Positions 21,929 through 33,530 are shown, counted from the first letter of the stretch. The stretch: DNA of 64,000 nt from Tolypeutes matacus (GCA_026826555.1 JAKSZT010054458.1:4672080-4736079), one strand, 5' to 3'. A program made the numbers and translations. The notes: generated by a model from the sequence alone, not told the origin.

Positions 21929-23022
21929 CATGATCAAGTAAGATTTGACTTAGATATGCAAAGATAGAGCAGCATAAGAATATCAATTAATCTAATACTC
22001 CACATTAACAGAACTAAGGAAAAATACCACATGATCATCTCAGTTGACACAGAAAACACATTTGACAAAATCCTGCAAACCTTTTTAATAAAAACACTTA
22101 GAAAACTAGGAATAGAAAAAAAACTTCTTAAACATGACAAAGGGCATATATGAAATATTCACTGCAAACTTGGTGCACTCAGTGGTGAAAGTCTGATATT
22201 TTTCCCTCTAAACACCAGAAACAAGACAAGGAGGCCATTGTCCCTTTTTTCTCAACATTGTACTAGAAGTTTTAGTCAGAACAATTAGGCAAGAAAAAAA
22301 TAAAAATCATTCAAATTAGAAAAGAAAAAGTTAAATTTTTCCTATTTGCAGATGATATGATCCTACATATAGAAAATCCTGAAAAATCAACAACAAACTT
22401 ATTCGAGCTAATAAATGATTTCAGCAAAATGGTGGAGTAAAAGATCAACCCACAAAAATCAGCAGTGTTTCTGTACAGTAGTGATGAACACTGTGAAGAG
22501 GTTTTTTTATAAAAATGCTTTGACAAAAGCAACTAAAAGAAACAAATATATAGGAATAAATTTAAGCAAGGATGTAAAAACTTATTCACAGAAAACTACA
22601 GAATATTACTAAAACAAATCAAAGAACACTTAAATAAATGGAAGGATATTCTCTGCTCATGGATTGGAAGGGTAAACATTGTTAAACTATCACTTCTCAA
22701 CACAATCTTAATAAAAATTCCAAAAGCCTTCTTTGCAGAAATGGAAATGTCAATCATCCAATTTATGTGGAAAAATGAGGATCCCCAAATAGTCAAAAAA
22801 ACATATTGAAAAAAAGCACAAAGTTGGGGGACTAATACTTCCTTGTTTTAAAACTTATTTCAAACCACAGTAATCAAAACAGCATGGTACTGACACAAAG
22901 TCTGACATATAGACCAATTGAATTAATTTGAGTGTTTAGAAATAGACCCTTACATATATGGCCAACCGATTTTCAACAAGGATGCTATACACAAGCAATT
23001 GGTAAACAATAGTCTCTTCAAG

Positions 23023-23036
23023 AAATGGTGCTGGGG
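23023..23036 (+). repeat. Left target-site duplication of L1 B
   Basis: AAATGGTGCTGGGG. It pairs with AAATGGAGCTTGGG at 32077-32090 (two mismatches in 14). Both derive from the same L1 A ORF2 site. Confidence 0.8.
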
Positions 23037-23640
23037 ACTCCCAGGAAGATGGCATCAAAGTAGGTAGGTAGAGTTCAAATCTCTCACAAAAACAATGGAG
23101 GAAGGGCAAAAAGTTATCCGAGAGAGCTGCTTTGGGGATCTGCAAACCAGGAGAGTGCTGCACATCATAAATGAGGGAGAAAGAACAGAGAGACAAAGAA
23201 GGCAAATGAGAACTGGGAGTTACTCATCTCTGTGGCTGGGAACTGCACATATACCCCACTCTCAAGGTGAATAATCTTGGTAAAATCCCCGGCTTACTGC
23301 ATTCAACTGAGTGGGAAACAACTTTTGCCTTCCTGGAAAGGATTCTGGAGGAGGGTGGAGAGGGGCTTCTCTTCAGTGAATTTGGCCAGCTGAACCTACT
23401 TTGAATCTCAAAAATGACCCCAGCCAGAAATGAAGCAGCTCCAGGGAAAAGGGAGGGGGGAATCTGATCACCTGGGAGACAGAGTGACTAGGACAGTGAG
23501 GAGGTAAGTGGAGATAGGTGCATAACCAGCCTGAGAGAGAAGAAAGCCAGGAGAGAGAGACAGCAAACGGTTAGAACCCCCACTTGCCTGAGTGAAAGGG
23601 GGCGGGGAGACCAGATAAGATTTCAGAAACCTACATAACC

Positions 23641-23720
23641 TATGGGGTGGGTGTAACTCAGTTTAGGAACACCTGTCTCACATATACAAGGTCCCTGGTT
23701 CTATTCCCAGTACCGCCAAA
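23641..23720 (+). mobile_element. tRNA-like SINE head inside L1 B 5' UTR
   Basis: 'GGGTGTAACTCAGTTTAGGA' resembles a tRNA A box region and 'GGTTCTATTCC' (about 23698-23708) a B box, with the spacing of the tRNA-derived SINE seen at 14087. The body and tail are short or absent; a 12-base direct repeat (GTTGTCAGGCAC, twice near 23730-23755) follows. It may be a truncated SINE or part of the L1 5' UTR itself. Confidence 0.5.
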
Positions 23721-23959
23721 GAGAGGAGGTTGTCAGGCACTGGGTTGTCAGGCACGCAGCCAGCACCTTATGACAGCGAACTTATAGACTGAGATTTATT
23801 TTGTTTGTTTTAAGGTTTATTGATTTTTTTTTTTTTTTACATTTTTTATTCTATTTTATTTTCTGAAACTGGGTACCTTACCTGTGGAGGGCAGGCTTCA
23901 GGCTGATTGACTGATAAGCACTGGCAGGCTGAGTTCCTAAGGGCCAAAAAGACAGCCTG

Positions 23960-24300
23960 TTTTTCCTTTGTTGTTTTTTGTTTTGTTTTTGTTTTTTGAT
24001 TGTTGTTTTTTCTCTCTCTTGTTTCCTTTTATTCTTTTCTTATTTTTTATCATCTTGCTTTCATTTTCCCCTCTTCTATTCTTTTCTTCCATTCCACCTT
24101 TTCTTGTTTGGTCTTCATCTTTTTTTTCCTTCTTCTCATCTTTCCAGTCTTTAATTATTATATATATATATATATATATACACACTCTTATTCCTTATTT
24201 TTTTCCTGGGTCTTATATGGCTCATTTTCTATCTCTTTTTAAATTATTACTATTATTATTTTTTCCTTCTTCTCTTTTTCCTTTTCTATGGTCTTAATAT
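23960..24300 (+). repeat. Polypyrimidine tract and (TA)n in L1 B 5' UTR
   Basis: About 340 bases are almost purely T and C on the plus strand apart from scattered G, A and a (TA) run at 24157-24180. The plus-strand frame it leaves open (Phe/Leu/Ser-rich, 109 codons) and the minus-strand Lys/Glu/Arg-rich frame (82 codons) are composition effects, not genes. Confidence 0.85.
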
Positions 24301-24454
24301 TTTTTCAACAGAATAGAGACAACTACAAGTATATAGACTAAGAGGAGCCAAGTGTAAAAAAGGAAATTTAACATAAAAAAAAATAAGAACCTAAAGTAGG
24401 AAGAGAAGCTAATTATCTGAATGAGCCCATCAAGATAAAAAAGTACAAGCCACC

Positions 24455-25400
24455 CTAAGAAACAGGAACACAGGGCACCGTCTAATAAACAAACTAAAAA
24501 ACAGGAAGAGATGCAGAACATGAGACAACTAATCAAGGATTTCCAAACAAATATGATGAATCTACTTAATGAATGGAAGGAAGAGATAAAGGACATTAAG
24601 AAACCACTGGGGGAACATATTGAAGAAATAAAAACATACATAAAAAGTTAATAGATCTGATGGTGAAGAATGGCACAATGCAAGAAATAAAAAATACACT
24701 GTAGGCACATAACAGCAGATTTGAACAGGCAGAGGAAAGCATTGGTAACATAGTAGATAGTACATCTGAAATCAGATTGATATAAGAACAAATAGATAAT
24801 AAGAAAAAAAAAATTCATGAGAGCCTCAGGGAATTGAATGACAACACAAAATGCACAAACATATACAATATAGGCATCCCAGAGGTAGAAGAGATGGGAA
24901 AGGGGGAAAGAGTGTTGGAGGAAATAATGCCTGAAAATTTCCCAACTATTTGAAGGACATGGACGTACATGTTCAAGAAGCACAGCAAAACCCAAATAGT
25001 ATAAATCCTAAGAGGTCTACACAGAAATTGCCAAAGGCTCAAAACAAAGAGAATACTGAAAGCAGCAAGAGAAAAGAGATCAATCACTGACAAAGGGAAG
25101 CTTGATGAGATTAAGCATGATTTATCATCTGAAGCCATAGAAGCAAGAAGGAAGTGGTATGGCATAGTTAAGGTGCTAAAAGAAAAAGACTGTCCTCCCA
25201 GATTTCTGTATTCAGCAAAGCTGGCATTCAAAAGTGAGGAAGAGTATAAAATACTCACAAATGAACAGAAATTAAGAGAGTTTGTCAACATGAAATCTCT
25301 CCTTCAGGAAATACTAAGGGAGAAATGCAGGTTGAAAGATGAAAACAGGAGAGTGTTGGAGGAGAGTGAAGAAAGGAAAATTATTAGTAATAATAACTAA
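24455..25400 (+). pseudogene. L1 B ORF1 remnant
   Basis: ORF1p traces are visible in order. A coiled-coil-like stretch lies at about 24490-24640. An RRM start follows at about 24865 (TAGGCATCCCAGAGGTAGAAGAGATGGG, normally I-G-I-P-E-G-E-E). The C-terminal domain is the longest surviving frame: 75 codons at 25173-25400 containing PPRFLYSAKLAFK and KLREFVNMKSLLQEILRE, which match the ORF1p C-terminal domain. A TAA/TAG at about 24648 and several shifts interrupt the upstream parts, so the ORF is dead. Confidence 0.85.
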
Positions 25401-25439
25401 AAAGATAAAAAAGAAATAAAAACAAAATATGACATATAT

Positions 25440-28400
25440 AAACCTAAAGAAAAAATGGCTAGGTAGGTAATGCTGTGACAGAAATAACATTGAATGTTAA
25501 TGGATTAAACTCTCCAGTCAAGAGACACAGATTGATGGAAGGAATAAGGAAATATGACCCATCTATATGTTGTCTACAAAAACTCGCCTTAGACTCAGGG
25601 AACCAGGGAGGTTTTAGGTAAATGGATAGAAACTGATTTTACATGCAAACAATAACTTAAAAAAGGGCAGGAATAGCTATAATAATATTGGATAAAATTG
25701 GCTTTAAATGAAATGCTATTATAAGAGACAAAGAAGGACACTACATATTAATAAAAGTAATAATCTATCAAGAAGAATAAATAATCATAAACAGTTATGC
25801 ACCTAACCAGGTAAAAAAGGATTTAAAAAAAGGAAGAAAAGTTGTTCCAATGTTTGCCCCAAAATGAAATGAGGCAAACATTGGAACAAATAAGTGGAGA
25901 AATAGATGCCACTACAATTATAGTGGGGGAATTTAATACACCAATATCACCATTGGACAGATCATCTTGACAGAGGATTAATAAAGAAACAGAGACCTTG
26001 AATAACACATTAGAGGATCTGCACCTAATAAACATATACAGAACATTACACCCAAATACAGTGGGATATACATTCTTCTTGAGTGCACATGAATCACTCT
26101 CCAGGATAAAACACAAGCTAGGTCAGAGAACAATGCTCGATTAATTTATAAAGATGGAGATTATGCAAATTAATTTTTCTCACCACAATGGAATGAAGCT
26201 AGAAATCAGTAAGGGACAGAGAACCAGAATAGGCACAAAGATATGGAAATTAAACAACATACTCTTAGATAATCAGTGGGTAAATGAGGAAATTGCAAAA
26301 GAAATTAGTAAATACCTTGAGAGGAATGAAAATGAAAACAGCCCATATCAAAACCAATGGAATGCAACAAAAGCAGTGCTGAGAGGGAAATTTATAGCCA
26401 TAAAAGTCTATATTAAAAAAGAAGAAAGTGCTAAAATCAAAGACCTAATGCACACCTGAGGAATTAGAAAATAACAACAGTCTAACCCCAAAGCAAGCAG
26501 AAAGAAGGAAATAACAAAGATTAGAGCAGAGCAAAATGAAATTGAGACTACAAAACACACTAGAAAATTTTAACAAAATCAAAACCTGGTTCTTTGAGAA
26601 GATTAATAGCTAGAATAACAAAGAATAAAAGAGAAAAGATGCAAATACATCTAAAATATATGTCTAAAATAAAAAATGAGAGAAGGTATATCACCACTGA
26701 TCCCATAGAAATAAAGAGTATCATAAGAAGATACTTGAAAAATTGTATGCCCAAGAAATGGATAATATAGATGAAATGGACAAATTTCTAGAAACACACA
26801 AGCAGCCTACACTGATGAAAGAAGAAATTGATAAACTCAACAGAACAATCACAAGTAATGAGATTGAAATAGTCATCAACAACCTCTCAAAAAACAAGAG
26901 CCCAGACCCAGATGGCTTTGTAGGTGAGTTCTACCAATCATTCTGGAAAGAACTAACACAAATCCTGCTTAAACTATTCCAAAAATTAGGAGTGGTGGGA
27001 ACATTGCCTAACTCATTCTATGATGACAACATCACTCTATAACAAAGGCACATAAAGACACCACCAGAAGAGAAAACTACAGACCAATCTCTAATGAACC
27101 TTAATTCTAAAATCCTCAACAAAATACTTGCTAATCATGTTCAACAACACATACAACTATTATACACCATGATCAAGTGGTTTTCATTCCTGATATGCAA
27201 TGATCATTTAACATAAGAATATCAATCAATGTAATACACCATATTAACAGACCTAAAGAAAAATTCACATGATCATCTCTATTAATGTTGACAAAGCATT
27301 TGACAAAATACAGCATCTTTTATTGATAAAAATACATCCAAAGATAGAAATATAAGGAAAATTCCTCAATATGACTAAGGTATATATGAAAAACCCACAA
27401 CTAACATATTCAGTGGTGAAATCATAAAAGCTTTCCCTCTAAGATCTGTAACAAGACAAGGAAGCCACTGTCACCACTCTTATTTAACATTGTTTTAGAA
27501 ATATATGCTTGAACTTTTAGACAACCAAAAGGACATAAAAGTCATCCCAACTAGAAAGGAAGAAGTGAAAATTTCACTATTTGCAAATTACATGACTACA
27601 CAGCATTGTCAAAGGAAATTAAGCAGACCTAATAAATGGAAGAATAGTCCATGTTCATGGATTGGAAGACTAAATATCATTGAGACATCTGTCCCACAAA
27701 AATTGAATTACAGAATTAATGCAATCCCAATAAAAATTACAATAGCATTTCTTACTGACTTGGAAAAGATAATCATGAAATTTTTTTTGGAAAGGCATGG
27801 GACCCCAAATAACCAAAAATATATTTGAAAAGGAAAAGCAAAATTGGAGGAATCATGCTACTAGATTTTTTTTTTTTAATTATTATTTTTTATTTTTTTT
27901 TATTTTTTTATTTTTTATTTATTTTTTTTTTTTATTATGGGTAAAAATCAAAATTCTCACAATGCATACAAACATTTGCAAAATGATATGTAAATATATA
28001 TTCATATATGTGTATTTGCTTACAAAAATGTTATTTATATATATATATATACATATATTTTAAGAGGTGCTTAGATTACCTAAGGTAGACATGCTACTAG
28101 ATTTTAAAGCATACTACAAATCTATAGTGGTCCAAACCACATGATATTGGCACAAGGAAAGACATACCAATCAATGGTACAGATTTGGGAGTTCTGATAC
28201 AGATACTCACATATTCAGTCAACTACTATTTGATACAGCCACCAAACTCACTCAAATGGGACAGAATGCCCACTTTAATATATGGTGTTTGGATAACTGG
28301 ATATCTATATCCAAAAGTATCATAGAAGATCACCATCTCAAATTCTAAACAAAAATTAACTCAAGATGGATCAAAGACCTAAACATAAAAGACAAGACCA

Positions 28401-29258
28401 TAAAGCTCCTAGAAGGTAATGGAGGGAAGCATCTATGAGATCATGTAGTAGAAAATGGTTTCATAAAGTTTACACCCAATGCATGCACAATGAAAGATAA
28501 AAGAGATAAATGGGACCACGTCAAAATCTAAAAATTTTGCATTTCAAAGGGTTTATCAAAAAAATGAAAAAGCAGCCTGTTCAATGGGAGAAAATATTTG
28601 GTAACTATCTATCCACTTAGGGCTTAATATCCAGCACATATAAAGAAATCCTACAGCTCAAAAAGAAAAAGACAAACAACCCATTTTAAAAATGGGCAAG
28701 AGATTTGAATAAACACTTCTCCAAAGAAGAAATATAAATAGCTAAAAAGCACATGAAAAGATGCTCAATGTCACTAGCTATTAGAGAAATGCAAATCAAA
28801 ACTACAATGAGATAACTTACACCTATTAGACTGGTGGCTATTAAAAAAAGAAGACTACAATTGGTGGAGAGGATGTAATGGAAAGGAAACACTTATAAAC
28901 TGCTGGTGAGAAAGTAGAATGGTGCAGCCATTGTAGAGGACAGTTTGGCAATTCCTCAGTAAGCTAACTAAAGAACTGCCATAAGATCCAGCACTCCCCC
29001 TGCTGGGTATATACCCAGATTAAAGTTGGGACACGAACACATGTGTGGACACCAATGTTCATCGTGGCATCATTCACCTTTGCCAAAGGTTGAAAGCAAC
29101 CAAGAGTATATCAACAAACGAATGGATAGGCAAATTGTGGTATATACATACAGCAGCATATTATTTATTTTACAGTGGCATGTAGGAAGGATTGCAGTAT
29201 TAAGTCATGGAATAGGATGGATGAATCTTGAAGACCTTATGTTGAGAGAAGTAAGCTG
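25440..29258 (+). pseudogene. L1 B ORF2 remnant
   Basis: The endonuclease start is at about 25480 (ACATTGAATGTTAATGGATTAAACTCTCC). Surviving frames include 26154-26459 (101 codons, end of the endonuclease/linker), 26743-27042 (99 codons with NLSKNKSPDPDGFVGEFYQ, RT block), 27505-27828, and the C-terminus at 29026-29259 (ending in MNLEDLMLREVS). The catalytic F-A-D-D motif is changed to F-A-N-Y (about 27585-27597), which would abolish reverse transcription. Several hundred bases are deleted after it, so the text jumps to 'TTAAGCAGACCTAATAAATGG'. A minus-strand retroinsert lies at 27870-28089. Clearly non-functional. Confidence 0.88.
27854..28105 (-). mobile_element. Small retroinsert in L1 B ORF2, minus orientation, perfect 16-bp duplications
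   Basis: CATGCTACTAGATTTT occurs at 27854-27869 and again at 28090-28105, both from the same ORF2 site. Between them, 220 bases start (plus strand) with a T-rich block interrupted by A, which is the minus-strand A-rich tail, and end with a 28-base motif (28053-28080) that is identical to 48974-49001. A (TA)n run precedes that motif. The insert is a retrocopy, most likely a short L1 3' end; identity of the middle part is unknown. Confidence 0.85.
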
Positions 29259-29259
29259 A

Positions 29260-30345
29260 TCACTGAAGAACAAATAGTACATGACCTCACAGAAATGACT
29301 TCAGCAAACTGAGCAGATTCCCAGAGCTAGAGTATGAAACATAGGTTATCAGGAGGCAGAAAGGGAGTTGAGGGTGGTGTGTAAAACTTATGATAAAGTG
29401 GAAGGGGCAGTGGATGGGGTGATAGTGGTGCAGTGATGTGATTGTGATTAAGGGTGGAAGATTGTGAGGGGGAGTAGGGTAGGGGCTTGGTTTGTACTAT
29501 CAGTGGAAAAAGGGTAAGGGTGGAAGAAGAAGCAGGTAAAATCTGGGGATTTGCAGGTTTGTGATTAAAATTGCAGTGGTGGGAATGTTCTTTTAGCAAA
29601 TATGGCAGGGAACAATGACTGGTGCAGGCCGTTGGGTGGGGTATGTGGTAAAGGGTGCACGTGGGGAATGCATATATGGAATATGAGTGTTCATATTGTC
29701 ATAGTGTGTTATCAAAGCGGGTAGAGACACACACAATAAACAAGAAAATATTAAACCTCCATACTGGGGAGTCCTGCTATGTTCTCAATTAGAGGGGCAA
29801 GAATCACTCGAGAACATAGTCAGTGCCTAATAATAGAAAACAGAACAATATGTGAAGCCCTCAACATTATTGCATTTATCTATAAACCTAATCTTCCAAA
29901 ATTGAAACTTAGTGGTTACCATAGTTTCTGAAGGAAGGGGGAGGGAAGAATAGAACATAGTACATTAGTAAGGCATTGGAATTGTTCTGCATGGTCTTAC
30001 AACGATGGATAGAGGCCATTTAAAATCTTGTCAAAACTTATAAAAGTATATGGTAAAAATGTAAACCATAACATAAACCATTGACCGTGGTTAGTGGCAA
30101 TGCTTCAATATTTTTGCATCAATTGTAAGAAATGTAACATACACATGTAAAATGCTATTAATAGGAGAGAGTGGGAGATGAGAGATGTTTGGGTATATGG
30201 AAATCCCTATAGTTTCTATGTGACTTCCCTGTAATTTAAAGCTTCCTTGAAGATAAAGAAAGTAATAACACACTGCAGGACCATATGGAAGAATTTGTAA
30301 ATGTACATAATAAAAGATAACAGATCTTACACTAGTGAAAGACAC
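29260..30345 (+). mobile_element. L1 B 3' UTR, module 1
   Basis: G/T-rich sequence (GGGTGGTGTGTAAAACTTATGATAAAG through GATAGTGGTGCAGTGATGTGATTG), then a section homologous to the start of module 2. An internal deletion follows at about 29910, where 'AAATTGAAACTTAG' jumps to 'TGGTTACCATAGTTTCTGAAGG'. The module ends with 'GCATTGGAATTGTTCTGCAT...' and an A-rich end near 30265. A linker of about 80 bases leads into module 2. Confidence 0.85.
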
Positions 30346-32030
30346 AATTTTAAAAAATTATTATTTTAAAATTTTTATTTATATACTTTATGTGTTATAT
30401 ATTATTATTATTATTTTATTTTATTTTGTTATTTTTATTTGGCTAGTTTTTTCTCTTTGTTTTGGGGGAGGTTTTGTACTGCGAAGGGTCACAACTGTGG
30501 CAGGGGAGGATCACTGGTACAAGGTGTTGGGCATGGGAGGATTTGTGGCAAGGAGTGCATCTGGGGCATGCCTTTATGGCATACAAATATGTCCAAGTGG
30601 TCATGCGGAATTTTCTAGGTGGATGGAGTCTCACACAATAACAGAAATTATAAGTTCCTGTTACATTCTCTAATAGAGATACAAGAATCCTCCAAGTATA
30701 TGGGTAGTGCCTAGTAAAAGAGGATAGACTATTATGCCAGGCCATTGATATTGATGGCTGTACTTATGAAACTTTTCTTGTGACATTGAAACTTAGAGCT
30801 GTATTATATTTTGCTTAAGATTTACCTCCTGAAAGCCTCCTTGTTGCTCAAATGTGGCCTCTCTCTAAGCCAAACCCAGCATATAAATGCACTGCTTTTG
30901 CCTTGGCATGGGACATAAGCCCCAAAAATGAGCTTCCCTGGCACTGAGGGATTATTACCAAGCACCATCTAGTAATGAATGTGGAAAAAGACCTTGACCA
31001 AAAGGGGGAAATATTAAGTACAAATGAGTTTTTATGGCTAAGAAATTTCAAAGTGAGTCAGAAATTTGTTCCAGAGTTTATGCTTATGCACATCTCAGCA
31101 GGATTGCATTGTCAACCACAGTATACAGTGCCTCAAACAGCAGGGATCCTGAGGGCTCTAGAAACATCTAGGCACTATAGGCAGTGCAGAAAAACTCAGG
31201 AATTTGGCACTCTGTTAATGGGCCTGACTTTGGAATATATGCTCCCCAGTGTATCAGAGTTAGATTCATTTATAATTTCCCTGCCTCTTTTATTTGAACC
31301 TATAATTAGCACTATTTTTGATAAATATATGTCCCAGAGACTTAAATCTTCAGTCTGTTGGGCCCTGAATCTCAACAGAGTTGCAACACTTAACTCTATA
31401 GTTTGTAGGACTCAACAAGGACAACTAGCAAAAGGATTATGATGGACAACGCCTATTCAGGAAGCAGAGTGTCTGCAACTACAAGTAATAGAGTTCTATC
31501 CATCTGCCCCATGCGATCTAAGTCTCCTCTCAATTGGAGGTAGCATGGGAATCCCCATCCCAAAATCCTCAAGACTGAGGAACATTCAAACATAAGAGGG
31601 AAAAGCAAATATGGACTAAAGTAGACATTATTATTCTAACAATGGAAGAACTTGTATCATTGGTACAATGGCAGTGGCCATCAGAGGTTCTGAGGGGAAA
31701 GAGATGGAAGAAATGCAATATGGGGGAATTTTGGGGACTTTGGAATTGTCCTGCATAACATTGCAATGACAGATACAGGCCATTATACATTTTGTCAAAA
31801 CCTATAAAATTTTATGGGGCAAAGTGTACACTATTATGTCAACTATAGTCCTTGGTTAATACAGTGCTTCAATATGTGTTTATCAATTGTAACACATGTA
31901 CTATAGTAATGAAAGTTGTTGTTAATGTGGGAAAGTGGGGGAGGGAAAATGGGTGTAGTATATGGGAATCCCCTATATTTTTGAGGTAACATTTATGTAA
32001 TCTACAATTTCTTTAAAAGTATTTAAAAAA
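30346..32030 (+). mobile_element. L1 B 3' UTR, module 2
   Basis: Starts in a TTATT-rich stretch, then 'GGGGGAGGTTTTGTACTGCGAAGGG', and continues through 'CCTCTCTCTAAGCCAAACCCAGCATATAAA', 'GAGCTTCCCTGGCACTGAGGGATTATTACCAAG', 'GGGCAAAGTGTACACTATTATGTCAAC' to the A-rich end near 32020. It contains the full set of blocks deleted from module 1. The 155-codon open frame at 30975-31442 lies wholly within it and resembles no protein I know. Confidence 0.85.
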
Positions 32031-32090
32031 ATCAGTTTACCATATATGCAATGATCTATATCAGAACTCTAAAAATAAATGGAGCTTGGG

Positions 32091-33530
32091 AAACAGGATA
32101 TCCATATGCAAAAGACTGAAGGTGGATCCCTTCTTTACACCATCTACAAAAATCAACTCAAAATGTATCACAAACCTAATTATAAGAAACAAAACTTTAT
32201 AACTTCTAGAAGAAAACAGAGGGAAGCATCTTCAGTACTGTGCTAGTAAATGGTTTTTCAGACTTTATAACAAAAGAATGAACAACAAAACAAAAAAACT
32301 GATAAATAGGACCTAATTAAAAATTTTTTTAAAAAGAAAGAAAACCTTTGTACATTAAAATATTTCATTGTGTAAGTGAAAAGACAATCTACACAATGAG
32401 AGAAAATATTTGGACACCATGTATCCAGTAAGTGGTTAATATCCAGAATACATAAAGAAATCCTACTACTCAGCAACAAAAAAGACAAACAACCCAATTC
32501 AGCATTGGGAAAAAGACATTTTTCCAAAGAAGATATACAAAGATCCATCAAGCACATGGAAAGATGGTCAACATCTTTAGCCATTAGAGAAATGAAAATC
32601 AAAACCATGAGATTGCATTTCACAACTGCTAGATTTGCTATCATTAGCTAAGTGAGGGGATAACAAGTGAAATAGGAATATAACTCAATTTTGGTTGAGA
32701 TTGTAAAATGGTGTAACCACTGTGGAAACAGTTTGGCGGTTCCTCAGACAATTATGTATAGAATTACTATATGACCTAGTATTCCCACTTTTAAGTATAT
32801 ACTCAAAAGAATTGAAAGCAGGGACTTAGATATTTGCACACTGATATTCATAGCAGTATTATCAAAATTGCCAAAAGAACAAAGCAACCCAAGTATCCAT
32901 CGACTGGTAAATGGATAAACAAAAGGTTGTATATGTATTCAATTGAATGTTATTCAGCAGTAAAAAGAAATGAAGTTTTGATACATGCAGCAACATCAGG
33001 AACCTTGAGACATCATGTTGAATGAAATAAGTCAGACACAAATGAACAAATATTGTTTTTTCTCACTGATATGAAATATTTCGATTAATCAGTTTCATAG
33101 AGAAACACTTAGAATAGAGGCTACCAGGGGTCAACATGGGGGCAGAGATTGGTGAATTAATGTTTATTCTTTGATGAAAAATTGTGGTCATTAATTGTGC
33201 AAATGATAGTACAAAATCGTATATGCAATTAACTTCACTGAATAACATATTAATTTGGTTAAAATGAGAAATTTTAGACTGTATATATGTTACAAGAATT
33301 AAAATTTTATTTAAAAATACCATACAAAACAAGCAGTGAATCCTAATGCAAACTATGGACTAATGGTACAATTATAATAATATTCCTTCATCTATTGTGA
33401 CAAAGGAACCATAATAAAAACTAAGATGTTCATAATAGAGACATTTATGGGAACTCTGTTTCTGCATGATTTTTCTGTAAACCCACAATTTCTGTAATAA
33501 AAGAAATAAATACATATGTTAAAATAAAAG
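32091..33530 (+). mobile_element. L1 element A, 3' portion (resumed)
   Basis: Resumes ORF2 exactly where 23036 stopped: 'AAACAGGATATCCATATGCAAAAGACTGAAGGTGG'. The ORF2 C-terminal frame 32834-33025 (63 codons, with STGKWINKRLYMYSIECYSAVKRNEVLIHAATS) is readable. The 3' UTR (about 33060-33530) is of an older L1 type ('CCTAATGCAAACTATGGACTAATGG', 'GGGAACTCTGTTTCTGCATGATTTTTCTGTAAACC') and ends near AATAAA-rich text at 33505-33530. Confidence 0.85.

Larger units (their letters stand above)
18755..23036 (+). mobile_element. L1 element A, 5' portion (interrupted)
   Basis: The 5' end (GATCAAGATGGTGG..., with AAAACTGGCAGAGTCACCTTCCTC) resembles the 5' end of the HAL1-like element at 10692. At about 19335 it jumps to the post-ORF1 segment (GTTAGCCCCATGGTAACCAGAAAAG), so ORF1 is deleted. 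ORF2 then runs to 23036, where a second L1 was inserted. It also carries a small L1 3' fragment (20655-20900) and a MaLR LTR (21531-21928). The element resumes at 32091. It is the oldest layer of the stack. Confidence 0.85.
19480..23036 (+). pseudogene. L1 A ORF2 remnant, N-terminal and RT part
   Basis: ORF2p is the endonuclease and reverse transcriptase of L1. The endonuclease start is visible near 19540 (TTAAATATAAATGAATTAAATTCTCTGGTCAAAATGC). A stretch of 88 codons (20153-20419) keeps L1-like residues such as LGHKILNKLK. RT blocks include 'AAGACCTGATGGCTCCAGAGGGGAATTTTACC' near 21260 and an apparently intact F-A-D-D-M-I-L core near 22340-22360 in 'TTTGCAGATGATATGATCCTA'. Frameshifts, stops and three insertions destroy the gene. 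The final coding text before the break is 'AAATGGTGCTGGG', which in L1 is followed by a sequence that here resumes at 32091. Confidence 0.85.
23037..32076 (+). mobile_element. L1 element B, near full length, inserted in L1 A
   Basis: About 9.0 kb. The order is a 5' UTR (23037 to about 24450) with a polypyrimidine tract, an ORF1 remnant, an ORF2 remnant with a small retroinsert, and an unusually long 3' UTR of two homologous modules (about 29260-30345 and about 30346-32030). Flanking 14-bp duplications show a single insertion. The 5' UTR is homologous to those of L1 C and L1 D, but the 3' UTR is of a different type from L1 C. Around 45 bases lie between the A-rich end near 32030 and the right duplication. 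Confidence 0.85.

Noticed and set aside
23968..24297. Hydrophobic 109-codon frame that looks like a membrane protein
   Set aside because: It is a by-product of the T/C-rich tract in the L1 5' UTR; the opposite strand gives an equally artificial Lys/Glu-rich frame.
24815..25291. 158-codon minus-strand frame
   Set aside because: It is the antisense shadow of the L1 B ORF1 remnant.
30975..31442. 155-codon plus-strand frame
   Set aside because: It lies entirely in the non-coding L1 3' UTR module 2; homologous positions in the other copies are not open, and no protein family fits.
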